From Pleurotus djamor (Eukaryota; Basidiomycota; Agaricomycetes; Agaricales; Pleurotaceae), in assembly GCA_029747585.1 (NCBI GenBank), contig JAPEVF010000031.1, positions 1 through 64,000 on the forward strand: a stretch of DNA of 64,000 nucleotides. The letters are read 5' to 3'. Shown one piece after another: positions 1 to 9,952 of the stretch (position 1 is its first letter; each line of letters opens with the position of its first letter). Both the position numbers and the translations under genes were made by a program. The notes under the pieces were generated by a model. The model had not been told where the DNA came from, did not search any database, and was given only the letters and a program-made list of their open reading frames with translations.

Positions 1-804
1 ACCTTTCCGAGGGATCTTGTCGCCGCCCTAAACCATTCCCACTCAGTACAGTCCTTGTGAACGGGAGCGATAACAAGGGGCTGATACGCACAGCAACATC
101 AATCACGTAAATAATATAATCCGCCAACTCTCTGGAATAGTTGGCCGCCAAATTGTCACCTCCGCTCTCCACAAACAACAATTGGCATTCATATTTAGCC
201 TGCAAGGTTTCGAGCGCACCCATGTTGGCGCTGATGTCTTCGCGAATGGCTGCATGGGGACATCCGCCCGTTTCAATGGCTTGAATACGAGAAGCCGGCA
301 AAGCACGATTCTTGATGAGAAACTCCTGATCTTCACGCGTAAAGATGTCGTTGGTAACCGTGGCTAGAGTTGAAACGCTTAGATATAGAAGAAGCCGTAG
401 ACGAGGAGATGTTTCATCTATACCAATATTATATTCGTTGCGAAGCTTCTGGCAAAGGGCAAGCGTCAAAGCCGTCTTTCCCGAGCCAACAGGGCTAGTG
501 ATTGGGATCAACCAATGGATGTTAGAGAAGCTGATAACGGCGAACCCTCCAATCCCGACTGTGAAGCCTCTCTCTTCAAAGTTTCGGTTTGAATAGTCCG
601 GTAGGTCCCTTTCCGCATATTTACCTACAAGATCGTTAGCATGATCCCTGAGACGTAGGCTAACGCCGTACCTGGATGCTCGAGATGTTCGTGTGTATGA
701 CCGTGTTCGCCTGGACCGTCATGAGTGTGGGTCGGTCCCCCTATGTCATGGGAATGAGGCTGCGATGGATTTGAAGATAAGTTGTTGATGAACTGGACAC
801 TCAT
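1..804 (-). CDS. ureG: Urease accessory GTPase UreG, left copy, 3' end cut by window edge
   Basis: This is the left, inverted copy of the gene complete at 45629-46735. UreG uses GTP hydrolysis to deliver nickel to urease. The ATG is at 804-802. The first exon encodes a His-rich N-terminus (repeated HSH, HTH and HEH), a common metal-binding extension in fungal UreG. The later segments [14 protein letters not shown] and [20 protein letters not shown] are diagnostic for the family. The four introns seen fall at the same places as in the right copy. The window starts inside the fifth exon, so the NKxD region and C-terminus are not visible here. Whether this copy is functional cannot be judged. 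It is divergent from usb1, with 196 bp between start codons. Confidence 0.9.
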
Positions 805-1000
805 CTCGCGATAGATGGCGACACGATGATAGCCATCTCCTGAATCCGAATTTGGGTGTAATCAGGGATAGGGGAGCTCCTCACGGAGACCCTGAACGAC
901 TCACGAACCAGTGACAGACGCCGTGTTGTTGACTTGCGGCCAGCATTCTTCTTGCCAACATCTTGCCAACGTCTGATGCTTGCATGAGCCAGAGCTTCAA
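805..1000. promoter_or_regulatory. Shared divergent promoter, ureG/usb1 (left copy)
   Basis: Only 196 bp separate the ureG ATG (minus) from the usb1 ATG (plus). The same spacing occurs in the right copy, so this stretch must hold both core promoters and 5' leaders. No clear TATA box was seen. The sequence is closely matched in the right copy. Confidence 0.55.
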
Positions 1001-2062
1001 ATGAAGCGTACTCTAGAGTCTCTTGTTAACTACTTGGACTCTGACGACGAGACCACCGATGCTTCTCCCGCTGTCAAAAAACGGTTTAGTTATTTATTTT
1101 CGCTGTCTCGGGTATGTTGCTTAACATTTCTCTCTTTCAACGACCCTAGGAAACTTCCGGCGCTATCCACGTCTCTAGTGCCTACTACGCGTGTGGATAA
1201 CCCGTCCTTACACCAAGGACGCGTCAGATCACAGCCACATGTTGACGGGCAGTTCGCCGCGTTTGTGTTTGCTTCCGTCGAGCTCGAGCCTGGTTCACCG
1301 TTGAGGCAGCTTGTCTCGGAGGCTTATCGGACAGCGAAAGAGATGGTGCCTTCGTTACAAGAAATAGCAGGCTTGTCGATAGCTCGGGTCCATGACACCG
1401 GGGACTCATTGAACTCAAACGAGACTTGCGCTCTGCACGTTTCTCTGACGCGTCCAATCTACCTGCGAGCGCACCAGCGCGAAGAACTTAGAACGTCCCT
1501 AAGGGACATAGCAGATAAACATGACCCGTACCTTTCTCTATCCTTGGGCCACGNTTTTTAGGTCCCACTAATGTGGTTTGCTAGGTTTATCGCGTCATTT
1601 GCTACGTTCTCTGAACTCACGAACGACGAAAGGACCAGAACATTTCTGGCCCTCGAAATTGGCGGAGGACATAATGAGGTAAGTTTGCTGTCATCTACTC
1701 CATTGTCCGGAATTCTGTCTCATTTTGTCTAGCTAAGTGAGATTTGCAACGCAATCACGCCCGTCCTCAAGAAGATTCGACAGCAAGCATTCTACGCCGA
1801 ACCTCGATTCCACGCTTCCTTTGCGTGGGCTTTGCTCTCCACCGAAAGCAAGCCCGGATTAGATGTTGACTACGGTGGGAAGGACCAATTCCCCTCCATA
1901 CCGAAATTCCCTCCTGAATTAGTTCGGACCCTCAATGACACTTTCAAAGAAAGGCTAGCGTCTTTGACTGCCACTACGTTTCGTGCTGAAAAGATCTACG
2001 TCAAAATTGGGAGGGAAACCGCTTACATGGTAATAAAGTTGACTAGCACGCTAGTTGACTAA
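1001..2062 (+). CDS. usb1: U6 snRNA 3' phosphodiesterase Usb1, left copy
   Basis: Usb1 is a 2H-family nuclease that trims and seals the U6 snRNA 3' end in the nucleus. Both catalytic HxS motifs are visible: LHVSLTRP in the middle and RFHASFAWAL near the C-terminus. The family string TNDERTRTFLALE lies between them. Exons are 1001-1083, 1150-1561, 1585-1678 and 1733-2062. Introns of 66 and 54 nt are ordinary, but 1562-1584 must be a 23-nt intron to reach the TNDERTRTF segment in frame. The N at 1554 is absent from the right copy and looks like a spurious homopolymer call; without it the frame is continuous. The product is about 305 residues. The stop codon overlaps the stop of the convergent methyltransferase gene (positions 2059-2062). 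The last residues differ from the right copy because of a 10-nt length difference. Confidence 0.9.
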
Positions 2063-3719
2063 TCGAGAGCAACGTTACGACCACTACCGCTTGCTTGATC
2101 GAACAGATTCACGGCCTGAATGTTCGCATGACCCACATCGGTGGCCAGTTCCTCTTGTACCCACTCGATGCGATCGCGGACTAGCAACGTCTCGATCACT
2201 GGACCTAGTAGACAGCGTAGGATGTAAAGTGTCTCTAGCTGTGTCTCTGTCGGCTCTTCGAATGCTGAAGGTGGTCGTGTTGCAACATTGAGTGTCACTC
2301 CAAGCTTCTGGTTAGCTTTTTCGATGAAGGTAGCCCAATCTTGATACGCAGAGTCGGGAAGACGGCCGAGGCGACGCATGAGAGGATTTGACCCCATGCC
2401 TCCATTTTCGTCGACCATGGCAGGTTTACGTTGAGTTATCGTACCATTACCAACGAGTAGCTGGTTGAATTTAATCAAGTTTGATGGAATCAATTCAACC
2501 TCTGGTGACTGTTGATTCGTATTCGTGACGTTTACACTTTCGAGGGCTCGGCCAAGAAGCGCTCTCCATACGACCTTGCGAACTGACAGGGCAACAGCCT
2601 CAGATGACTTCTTTGTATCGAACCAGTGTGACGGAACGTGGGTAGCAAGATGGTACGCGGACGGTGAGAGTAGCGATGTATGCATCGGCATCGTCTTTAG
2701 AGACCTGGAGAGCGGGAAATCTGCCAAATGCACCATCAGACCCTTGATAGATTGAAAGCATGGCTTCTCGATTAACAGCATCATACCTTCGACTCTGAGA
2801 AGATTATAGCAACACCCTACAACGACGGCAGCGACGAAGTGCCATCCGTGCGAAGCATCATTGGCACCGAGCCTTTGCCGTCGAGCTTCCATGAACGCAC
2901 GCAAGGTATCTGGGGTGAGGGACCCACATGCATGGAGAGCCACGAGGACGATGGGGATCTCATGCTGGTCCTTGTGAGAAGGGAGGCCAGTTATCCAGTC
3001 GTTGACGACCTCCATCAGAGAAGCCGCATTGACGTGCAGAGTCCTATGAGTTATCGAGCCCTGCTCGCACGATGATCCTTCATGGGGCCGTTTCGAAGCC
3101 ATTTTCCGTTCCCAATTCTCAGCACCCTTGGTCTGACCGTCGTCTCCATCCAAGGCGAGTACATGTGCGTTGAAATGATGGCGTAGTGCACGTGTCAGAT
3201 ATCCCTAGAGTTCATGTCGTGTAAGTCCATTAGTATGACCTGCATGGGGGATAATACAACTTGGCCAGCGCCCACATCGATAAAGCAAGGTCTGACACCA
3301 TCAGGCAGGTTAAGCGAGGCGATCAACGTTTGCATGTGAGCTATCATACGGTCCACCTCGTGCGATTTCTTCGGAGACATGCCATTGGTATTATTGTAGG
3401 TTTGACGATTAGAACACAGACTCGGAATCGGACGGGGTAGACGATTCATTTCGTGGGCCTTCAGCGTGTCTATGAACTCGCGAACTTGAGAAGGCAGACC
3501 AGACACAGAGCTAGGCAGACGTGTAGTTTGAGACAGATTATAGTAGTACGTCGCTATTTCCTTCCATTTCGAGGTCGACCGCGACCATGTCCACCAGTCT
3601 GTCCATGAATTGTGTGGGTGCCGAACGTCGTTAGGATGAGATTGGAGCAATGACTGTGCGAACTGGGTCGCCAGACATACAGTCAGCCGATGAGTTGGTA
3701 TGTCGTTTTCAAAGGCCAT
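2059..3719 (-). CDS. METTL25-like methyltransferase-domain protein, left copy
   Basis: Two exons (3719-3261 and 3204-2059) join to put the SAM-binding motif I across the junction: FIDVGAGQ joined to GYLTRAL. Further family signatures are VLVALHACGSLTPDTL and VGCCYNLL, typical of the METTL25/RRNAD1 group of predicted methyltransferases, whose substrate is not settled. The 56-nt intron has an ACTAAT branch site. The start is placed at MAFEND because the ATG equivalent to the right-copy start runs into a stop after a few codons here, consistent with a small indel. Product about 534 residues. The first 60 or so residues differ strongly from the right copy while the rest is nearly the same. Confidence 0.82.
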
Positions 3720-5140
3720 GGAGAGACGTGTTATTCTAGCGTCACAATGAGATTGCACTGGACATCAGACACGACCAGGCCAAAACAAGGTCAAAGCGGG
3801 AAGTAGAAAATTTCTTCGGCGCTTGTCGGAGCGCCCAATGGACCGCGGAGTCACAGGGTCTTGTTCAGCCTATTCGTTGGCTCCTTGTCCTCTCGTCCCA
3901 GTGGTTCCCCTCCTTCCCCTCAGCAATTCCGCTCAATCCATGGGAATTTCTTTCTCTGTGGATCATGATTTAGCGACCTCTGGATAACTAAAAGCTCTTC
4001 CGTAACATCGCTGCTCTAAGGCGACATCTTGGTTTCGCGTTTCACGCCATAGGATTACCATAAGTTCTCAAGTTACGAAAATTTTCCTCTGCTAAACTAA
4101 GTAGTACTCGACAGACGAACCAGGGGCGTTGTTAGCCCTTCTTGCATCAAAGGTAGCACTTGAGCCCACCCTTAACTAGCTAATTCCCCGGAACACGCTA
4201 TTACTAGCTCTGAAGCCTAAATCTCTTTCCACACTTTCCTGCAAACCCCTCAGCCTCTGTTTGGACCAGATCTTCGCCCATGCACCATATTTTTCCGGAA
4301 CTCATTATCGACATTATACTAATCCGAAATTTGCCTACAATCCTGGTACGGAAATCGCGTAAACGTGCGCATGGAGCTTTCCAGGATAAGGCCCTTGTGC
4401 CCTCTGTGCCGTGAGTCTTTGAATCGATATATGCCCATAGCTGTCAATAACTTACACAGCCAATCATATGAAGTAGATACACCTGAGAGCTTGTCAAACG
4501 CCAGCCGCGTCACTGAGCACTGAGTACTGAGTGGCCTATACCTAAGGGCTGCTCTGCCCGTACCAAGCGTCTCATGGTCCTCAACCTGGACTCGATCTGT
4601 GGAACATATTCTGTTCCCCTCCAATCCCCCTCTTAGCGTTTTGTCTCCGCCACTGAAAGCAAGCCAGCTGCCACAGGAACTATCGGAACCGCATCAAAGT
4701 GAGGCGTTGGTGCCTATGGAATACCTCTAAATCCCATCTCCGCCGCCTCGGAACGACGCGACTTCCCTTGAATAAATTTCCCTAGGGTCTTCCGCTATAC
4801 TGACCCAAAGCTCATTGTCTGTCCGTTCAAACCGATAGGTCTTAACCGGTAACGTAAGTTTCAGCGCTGCTTATGCTTTTCTCCGCCTCCGAAATCTATA
4901 GGGTTTTTTGANGAAGCCAGTCACTCTGAGAGAGATTCACCCATCCGGATATCTCTGCCTGACTTAAATGACCCTCCCCTCGCCGGACGAACTGAATTTA
5001 CTATTTCACCAAGACCTAAGATACTCGTTCACTCGACTTTCACTGCCACTGGTCGTCTTCGCTCGTCCCTAATGCTTACAGGAGGTACAGGGGTCCCAGG
5101 TCGGTGATGTAGGATGATGTCATGTTTTTCAGGAGCTCCA
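3720..5140. other. Intergenic; outer edge of inverted duplication, then no feature
   Basis: Up to about 3830 weak similarity to 42.60-42.66 kb continues, marking the outer edge of the left duplication arm. Beyond that I see no convincing coding exons or repeats. A single N near 4912 follows a T-run. Confidence 0.5.
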
Positions 5141-5147
5141 TATAAAC
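5141..5147 (+). promoter_or_regulatory. TATA-like box of the small gene at 5227
   Basis: TATAAAC lies 80 bp before the ATG, followed by a CT-rich tract and a CAAAACT-ATG start context, the usual layout of a basidiomycete core promoter. Confidence 0.5.
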
Positions 5148-5226
5148 CGTCGTTGAAAGATCCTTCCCTCCTCAACGTCTTTTCCTATCTACTCTCATCA
5201 CCGCCCCTTACAACTCTCGCAAAACT

Positions 5227-5451
5227 ATGTCTGGATCATCAGCTTCCTCACGCTCCTACATGAGCTCGATTGGCGATACGTTCGCACTCCTCCTCACGAC
5301 ACCGCTGGTTGAATCAAACTCTTCCGCAAACGCGTCTACGAAAACCAAGGCGAGAGAACCAATACAGCTGAAAGAGATACAGCGCGGTTCGGCGAGAGGT
5401 AGATCGCTCCCGGCATCAGCCTCTGTACGTGGCTTCGTCGCCAATCATTGA
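5227..5451 (+). CDS. Small hypothetical protein, 74 aa
   Basis: This short Ser/Ala-rich reading frame starts MSGSSASSRSYMSS and ends VRGFVANH. I do not recognise it. The main support is promoter architecture: a TATA-like box, a pyrimidine-rich leader and a good start context. No signal peptide or transmembrane segment is evident. It could be the first exon of a longer gene, but I found no convincing downstream exon. Confidence 0.4.
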   Translation: MSGSSASSRSYMSSIGDTFALLLTTPLVESNSSANASTKTKAREPIQLKEIQRGSARGRSLPASASVRGFVANH

Positions 5452-6843
5452 GTTCACTTGCTCATCCAAAGAAATGGTATAGCACGAAGGGATGTTCACT
5501 TCAAGATGATTGACGAATGCTGGTGCTTGCGTGATGTCTTATCGATGCGCGCAGTACTCAGGTGAGGGTCACAGCTTCCAATCCGAGTAATCGTCTGTGC
5601 TGACCCGGTTCTTCGCCCCGATAGCACCTTGCATCCATCGTCAGAAACCATACATACCGATATGCGTACTTCATTCGTCATGTGCTTGTACTTCGACTAT
5701 AATTTTATCCTTATACTATGGACTCGTTAGCTTTTGTACACGCCATCCACTCTTGGTTGACCTAAATTGCGAAATTCATCTATTCGGTAAGATAGGAGAT
5801 CGCCCCCTATGACCCCAAGCTTCGAAGTCATGCTTGAAAGGCTGCAATCTCAACAGCTTAGTATCCGCGAGTGAGCATGTAGAAATGATGCGAACAAGAC
5901 TTTCTGTGGATGAAGCATTTGCGATCGCCGAAAACGCGTGTTTTTCTCTGGTCCTGGGCGACGAGATTCGTCGAATCTCACTGCAGGGTCGGCGGAAAGT
6001 CGTCTGTCACTAGCTACCGATCCTTCAGCTTGTGGACGCGTATTTGTGGCTTTATGAGATGTAAGATGTAGGCTGAACTGTGCCACTGTCAGAACCTTCC
6101 AGCTGGAGTCGAAGATGACAGACTTCTCACCGATCGTGGACTGGGGAAAACCCTGCCACTGAATTTCTGGTTAGAACGAAGGCACTGTTGATATCGACCT
6201 CGCCGAAGTGTGTTGAAAGTTGAACGTTGAACTCCAACGTCGCGAAGTGTCGAAGGGGACATCCAGCCGGACACTGGACTTTATTCACGTGGAGAGACCA
6301 GCACGAAATCGCCGTTTCGCGTCATATCAACAAGTCCTGTGCAGCATTAGAGCAAATGGGTAAAGAAAGTGAGCACTTCTTCGCGTCTGATTCCAAAGAT
6401 ACTCGCTAGATTTCGAGCAGAACTACTATTGCCGGAATCCTGGCGAAACTTGGAAGCCAAATGGCATAACGTGTTTGAACCAACGGTAAGGTAAGCGACA
6501 GGCCAACGCCGATACGATGGATGTTTTGTACGGATGTAACGCACAGCCGCTACTTCATCGACGTTTTGAGCGCTTCCATTCGAATGGGTCAGCCACCATC
6601 TGCCTACGATAAGTCGCCCAAGGGTCCCCGTTNACATCAAATTGAAACGACGCTTCCTTCGAGGGTCAGCACCATTCTCAGCTTTGTGGAGTATTCAGGG
6701 GGTAGTCATTCTGTCACAGTGGTGTGTTGTCGTCTTGTAGAAGACCTGACTGATGTGGGCGCAGGGAAGAACCACCCCAAGACGCAAACGACGACCGTCG
6801 TGATGAACACGGTGTTTCGAGCTGCCCCTGAGTGCTCGTGGAA
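5452..6843. other. Intergenic, nothing recognised
   Basis: No coding pattern, repeat or RNA gene was recognised. There is one N at 6633. Confidence 0.4.
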
Positions 6844-6873
6844 GATAAGATAAGATGTCAACGCGATCACGTG
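6844..6873 (+). promoter_or_regulatory. Paired GATA sites and CACGTG motif upstream of F-box-like gene 1
   Basis: Two abutting GATAAG sites (6844-6854) are followed by CACGTG at 6868-6873, 157 bp before the ATG. The same order occurs upstream of the second paralogue at 8256-8290. GATAAG is the binding core of fungal GATA factors; CACGTG is a typical bHLH site. Regulation is inferred from the motif and its conservation only. Confidence 0.5.
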
Positions 6874-7000
6874 CTTGTCCACGGACCAATATTCAGGTTC
6901 AGACTCCGCGTGCAGTGGCGTCGACCTTCAACTTGCCACAAACCACATCTCGAGTCATACCTCAACTCATATCATTCGTCTCTCTTACACGTTATATTCA

Positions 7001-8059
7001 ATGGGACAGTACTTTCAGATGTACGGTCAGCTCTATTCCACCTCCATTCCATGCTGAAATCATTACCCAGCGTCAACATCGACCATCAAGAGTCTACCCA
7101 CCACCTCGGGAAGATCGGAGAAGGGATGATCAATGCCCCTTATGACGAAGATCTGTGCTTCGCTATTCAAGTCCACTACAAGCCCACATACGAGTCCTTC
7201 CTTCGAAATAGAATAGAGGACTTTAGGTGTGTACGTTTTCGCTGCTCGTCTGGAGGACCCAAGGATACTACTCTATATTCACACTGGTGTATTTAGATCG
7301 CGCGTGCCTCGTAAGGGGGACTTGGGAGTACTCGAAAGCCTCCCCGCAGAACTCATCGCGATGATGTCCAGTTATATGGGGCTCATTTCCTCAATTGCCT
7401 TCGGAGTGACTAACTCCCAGATCCTGGCCCTCGCTTATCCATCCATCTCGGAACAAATGATGGACTTCTGGTCCGACACATTGCTATGGTCACACTGCCG
7501 GATTGTTTATATCGGGGACTACGCAGAAGATCTCCCAGATAGCTGCCTTTCCGAGGAAGAGAGACTTGAACTCGCAGCGGAGTTTGATGAAGCGGACGCT
7601 GACGATTTATATACCATCGCCGCCAGTTTCGAACACAACGGCTTGGGGAGGCGCAGCTTAGCCGTCGGCGACGAACTCAGAGACATGCTCCCCTACAAAG
7701 AATACTACCAGTATCGATGCCTATATAATCTCCCTACCCCGCCGAAAGATTGGGGCATCCTCATCAATGCAACCAAGAAGCAATTCATCAACGCTTCTAC
7801 CATAGGAGTTGACCTTCAAACGATGATCATGCCATTGATCATCTGGGCAGGCGAGGACATCAAGCGCTTTGGTATCAACAATCAGGGTCCTTGGGCTGGA
7901 GATCGCATCGCTATCATCTCAGAAGAAGATTTCGCTACGCGGGTCGCAGAAGACGGACCCAGCGCGTGGCTGGATATCATAGACAAAGGGTTAGAACTCC
8001 AGAAACAATGGATTGAGGCATTTGGAGTTCGCGACCTGGACATGAACCTACCCTACTAA
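7001..8059 (+). CDS. F-box-like family protein, tandem copy 1
   Basis: Three exons (7001-7020, 7071-7226, 7297-8059) give a protein of about 312 residues. The first exon encodes only MGQYFQ plus two bases, completed after a 50-nt intron to read MGQYFQIVNID, followed by LGKIGEG. This N-terminal signature recurs in expanded, uncharacterised Agaricomycete families. An F-box-like stretch, LESLPAELIAMMSSYM, lies near residue 65-80. A C-terminal block includes LIIWAGEDIK and GPWAGDRIAI. No signal peptide or membrane segment is visible. If the F-box is functional it would recruit Skp1 in an SCF ubiquitin ligase; that is inference. The next gene is a tandem paralogue with identical exon structure. 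Confidence 0.82.
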
Positions 8060-8391
8060 GATTAGTAACTAGGGGATGTCATGGGTCTACCGTCTTGCTT
8101 TCCTGTACCCTCTTCGCTGTTACTACCGTACAATGCTCTATATCCGATCCGACTCACAATGATTGCTTTGGGTCACCATCACAATGGAAGCCCTAAATAC
8201 TCGTGGTCCGTGAAGTTCACATCTTTTCAAATTTTGGGGAAGAAGATACAAATGAGATAAGATAAGTTCGCGACGCGACGCGACCACGTGCTTCGTTGAT
8301 GAAAGTCCCATTCTTGACTCGGAATCATAATGTGCTTTGCATCATTAGCCACATCCTCGCCACTCAAACATTCGCAACCCACAACTTGGTA
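8060..8391 (+). promoter_or_regulatory. Promoter region of F-box-like gene 2 with paired GATA sites and CACGTG
   Basis: Abutting GATAAG motifs at 8256-8266 and CACGTG at 8285-8290 lie 136 bp before the ATG, matching the arrangement upstream of copy 1. The rest of the interval is 3' flank of copy 1 with no other feature. Confidence 0.5.
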
Positions 8392-9479
8392 TGGGGCAGT
8401 ACTTTCAATTGTCAGTGCAGCTCCTGAATCTATCATGATCAATACTGAAGCTTATTACCTGCTTATTACTTAGCGTTAACGTCGACCGTCGAGAGTCTAC
8501 TCATATGGTCGGTAAAATTGGAGAAGGGAGTGTCGATGCTCCTTATGATAATGGCTTGTGCTTCGCCCTCGAAGCTCGCTACAAACCCACATATGAATTG
8601 TTCCTCCAAAAGGACACTGCGAGAATATTTAGGTGTGTACGTTCCCCCTCCCAGAGGACTCAAGGGTATCAATCCATTGCGTTCAGGTCCCGCGCAGCCC
8701 GTAAAGGGGACTTGGGCGCACTCGAGAAGCTCCCCGCCGAACTCATCTTGATGATTTCCTCCCACATGAAGATAATCCCCTCGATTGCCTTTGGAATCGC
8801 CAATTCACAGGTCCTAGCCATCACATATCCGTCCATATCCAATCAGATGATGGAGTTTTGGTTCGACTCATTGCTATGGTCACACTGCCGGATCATCTAT
8901 CTTGGAGACTATGCAGAAGGCCTACCAGACGGCTACCTTTCCGAGAAAGAGAAGGTTGAGCTCGCAGCAGATTTCCCTGGAGTGGCCGCTGGCAATCTAT
9001 ACGACATGGCCAGCAAATTTAAGTACGACGGCCTAGGGCGCCCCAGCTTACTCGTTGAGAGTAGGCTACGCAAGGCGCTTTCCTCCAAAGAATACCTCCA
9101 GTATGAACGCCTATATAATCTCCCCACCCCGCCGAAGGATTGGGACGTCCTCATCAATACAACCAAGAAAGAATTCATCAAGCCTTCCGTTGAAGGCGTT
9201 GACCTTCAAACAATGATTATGCCTTTGATCATTTGGGCCGGCGAGGACACCAAGCATCTTGGTATTGACAATCATGGTCCTTGGGCTGGGGATCGCCTAG
9301 CTATCGTCTCGGGGGATGATTTCGACGCTCGGGTTCTAGCAGCTGGACCTGACGTGTGGGTGGACGTTGTAGACAAAGGGCTGGAGCTCCAGAATCAGTG
9401 GATCAAGGCACTTGGAGCTCGCGACACAGAAATGTCCCTATCGCCGAGATGGCTCTATAGGAGAGGCTTCCCGCTGTGA
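8392..9479 (+). CDS. F-box-like family protein, tandem copy 2
   Basis: Exons 8392-8411, 8474-8632 and 8687-9479 encode about 323 residues. The structure mirrors copy 1: the first exon again ends after MGQYFQ plus two bases and the second begins VNVDRRES, with introns of 62 and 54 nt at identical phases. The F-box-like stretch is LEKLPAELILMISSHM and the C-terminal block has GPWAGDRLAIVS. Similarity to copy 1 is high but clearly diverged, and the C-terminus is longer, ending in an RWLYRRGFPL-like tail. Function is unknown beyond the F-box inference. Confidence 0.82.
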
Positions 9480-9629
9480 TCGTTTTCCTATTACCATCAC
9501 TCGCTAGCGTTCTGCAACGCCCTAGTCGATATGGATAATGAAATTCATGGTTCACAAATAATTCGTGTGATGTGTCCATACTCCATGCTGGCCGGAATAC
9601 AGTGTCAAATACGTAGCTCAGCTCTCAGC

Positions 9630-9866
9630 GCTCAGGCCTCCATGAATGTTATCTGGTCTGACGAGGAGATTAAAGGTCACGGCGTTGACCATCAAGGTCC
9701 GTGTGCAGGAGATCGCATCACTATTGTCTCAGAGGAAGATTTTGCTATGCGGGGCGCAGAAGCTGGGTCGGGTGTGTGGATGTGTATCGTCGACAAAGGG
9801 GTTGAAGCCCCAGAAACCCTCGGGCGTTGTGACTCGGGGATGTTCATGCAATGGGTGTCCGCGTAA
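9630..9866 (+). pseudogene. Decayed third copy of the F-box-like family (C-terminal fragment)
   Basis: The segment encoding IWSDEEIKGHGVDHQG, AGDRITIVSEEDF and IVDKGVE aligns with the last third of the two upstream genes. The N-terminal exons, the GKIGEG region and the F-box are missing, and the conserved WAG is altered. It reads as a tandem remnant rather than a working gene. Confidence 0.65.
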
Positions 9867-9952
9867 ATTTCAACCACTACTGAAGTTGTCATCACCACTT
9901 AGTAGACCAAAGGCAGAAGCAAAAGAAGCCGAAAAGAAGCAGGAGCGTCGCG

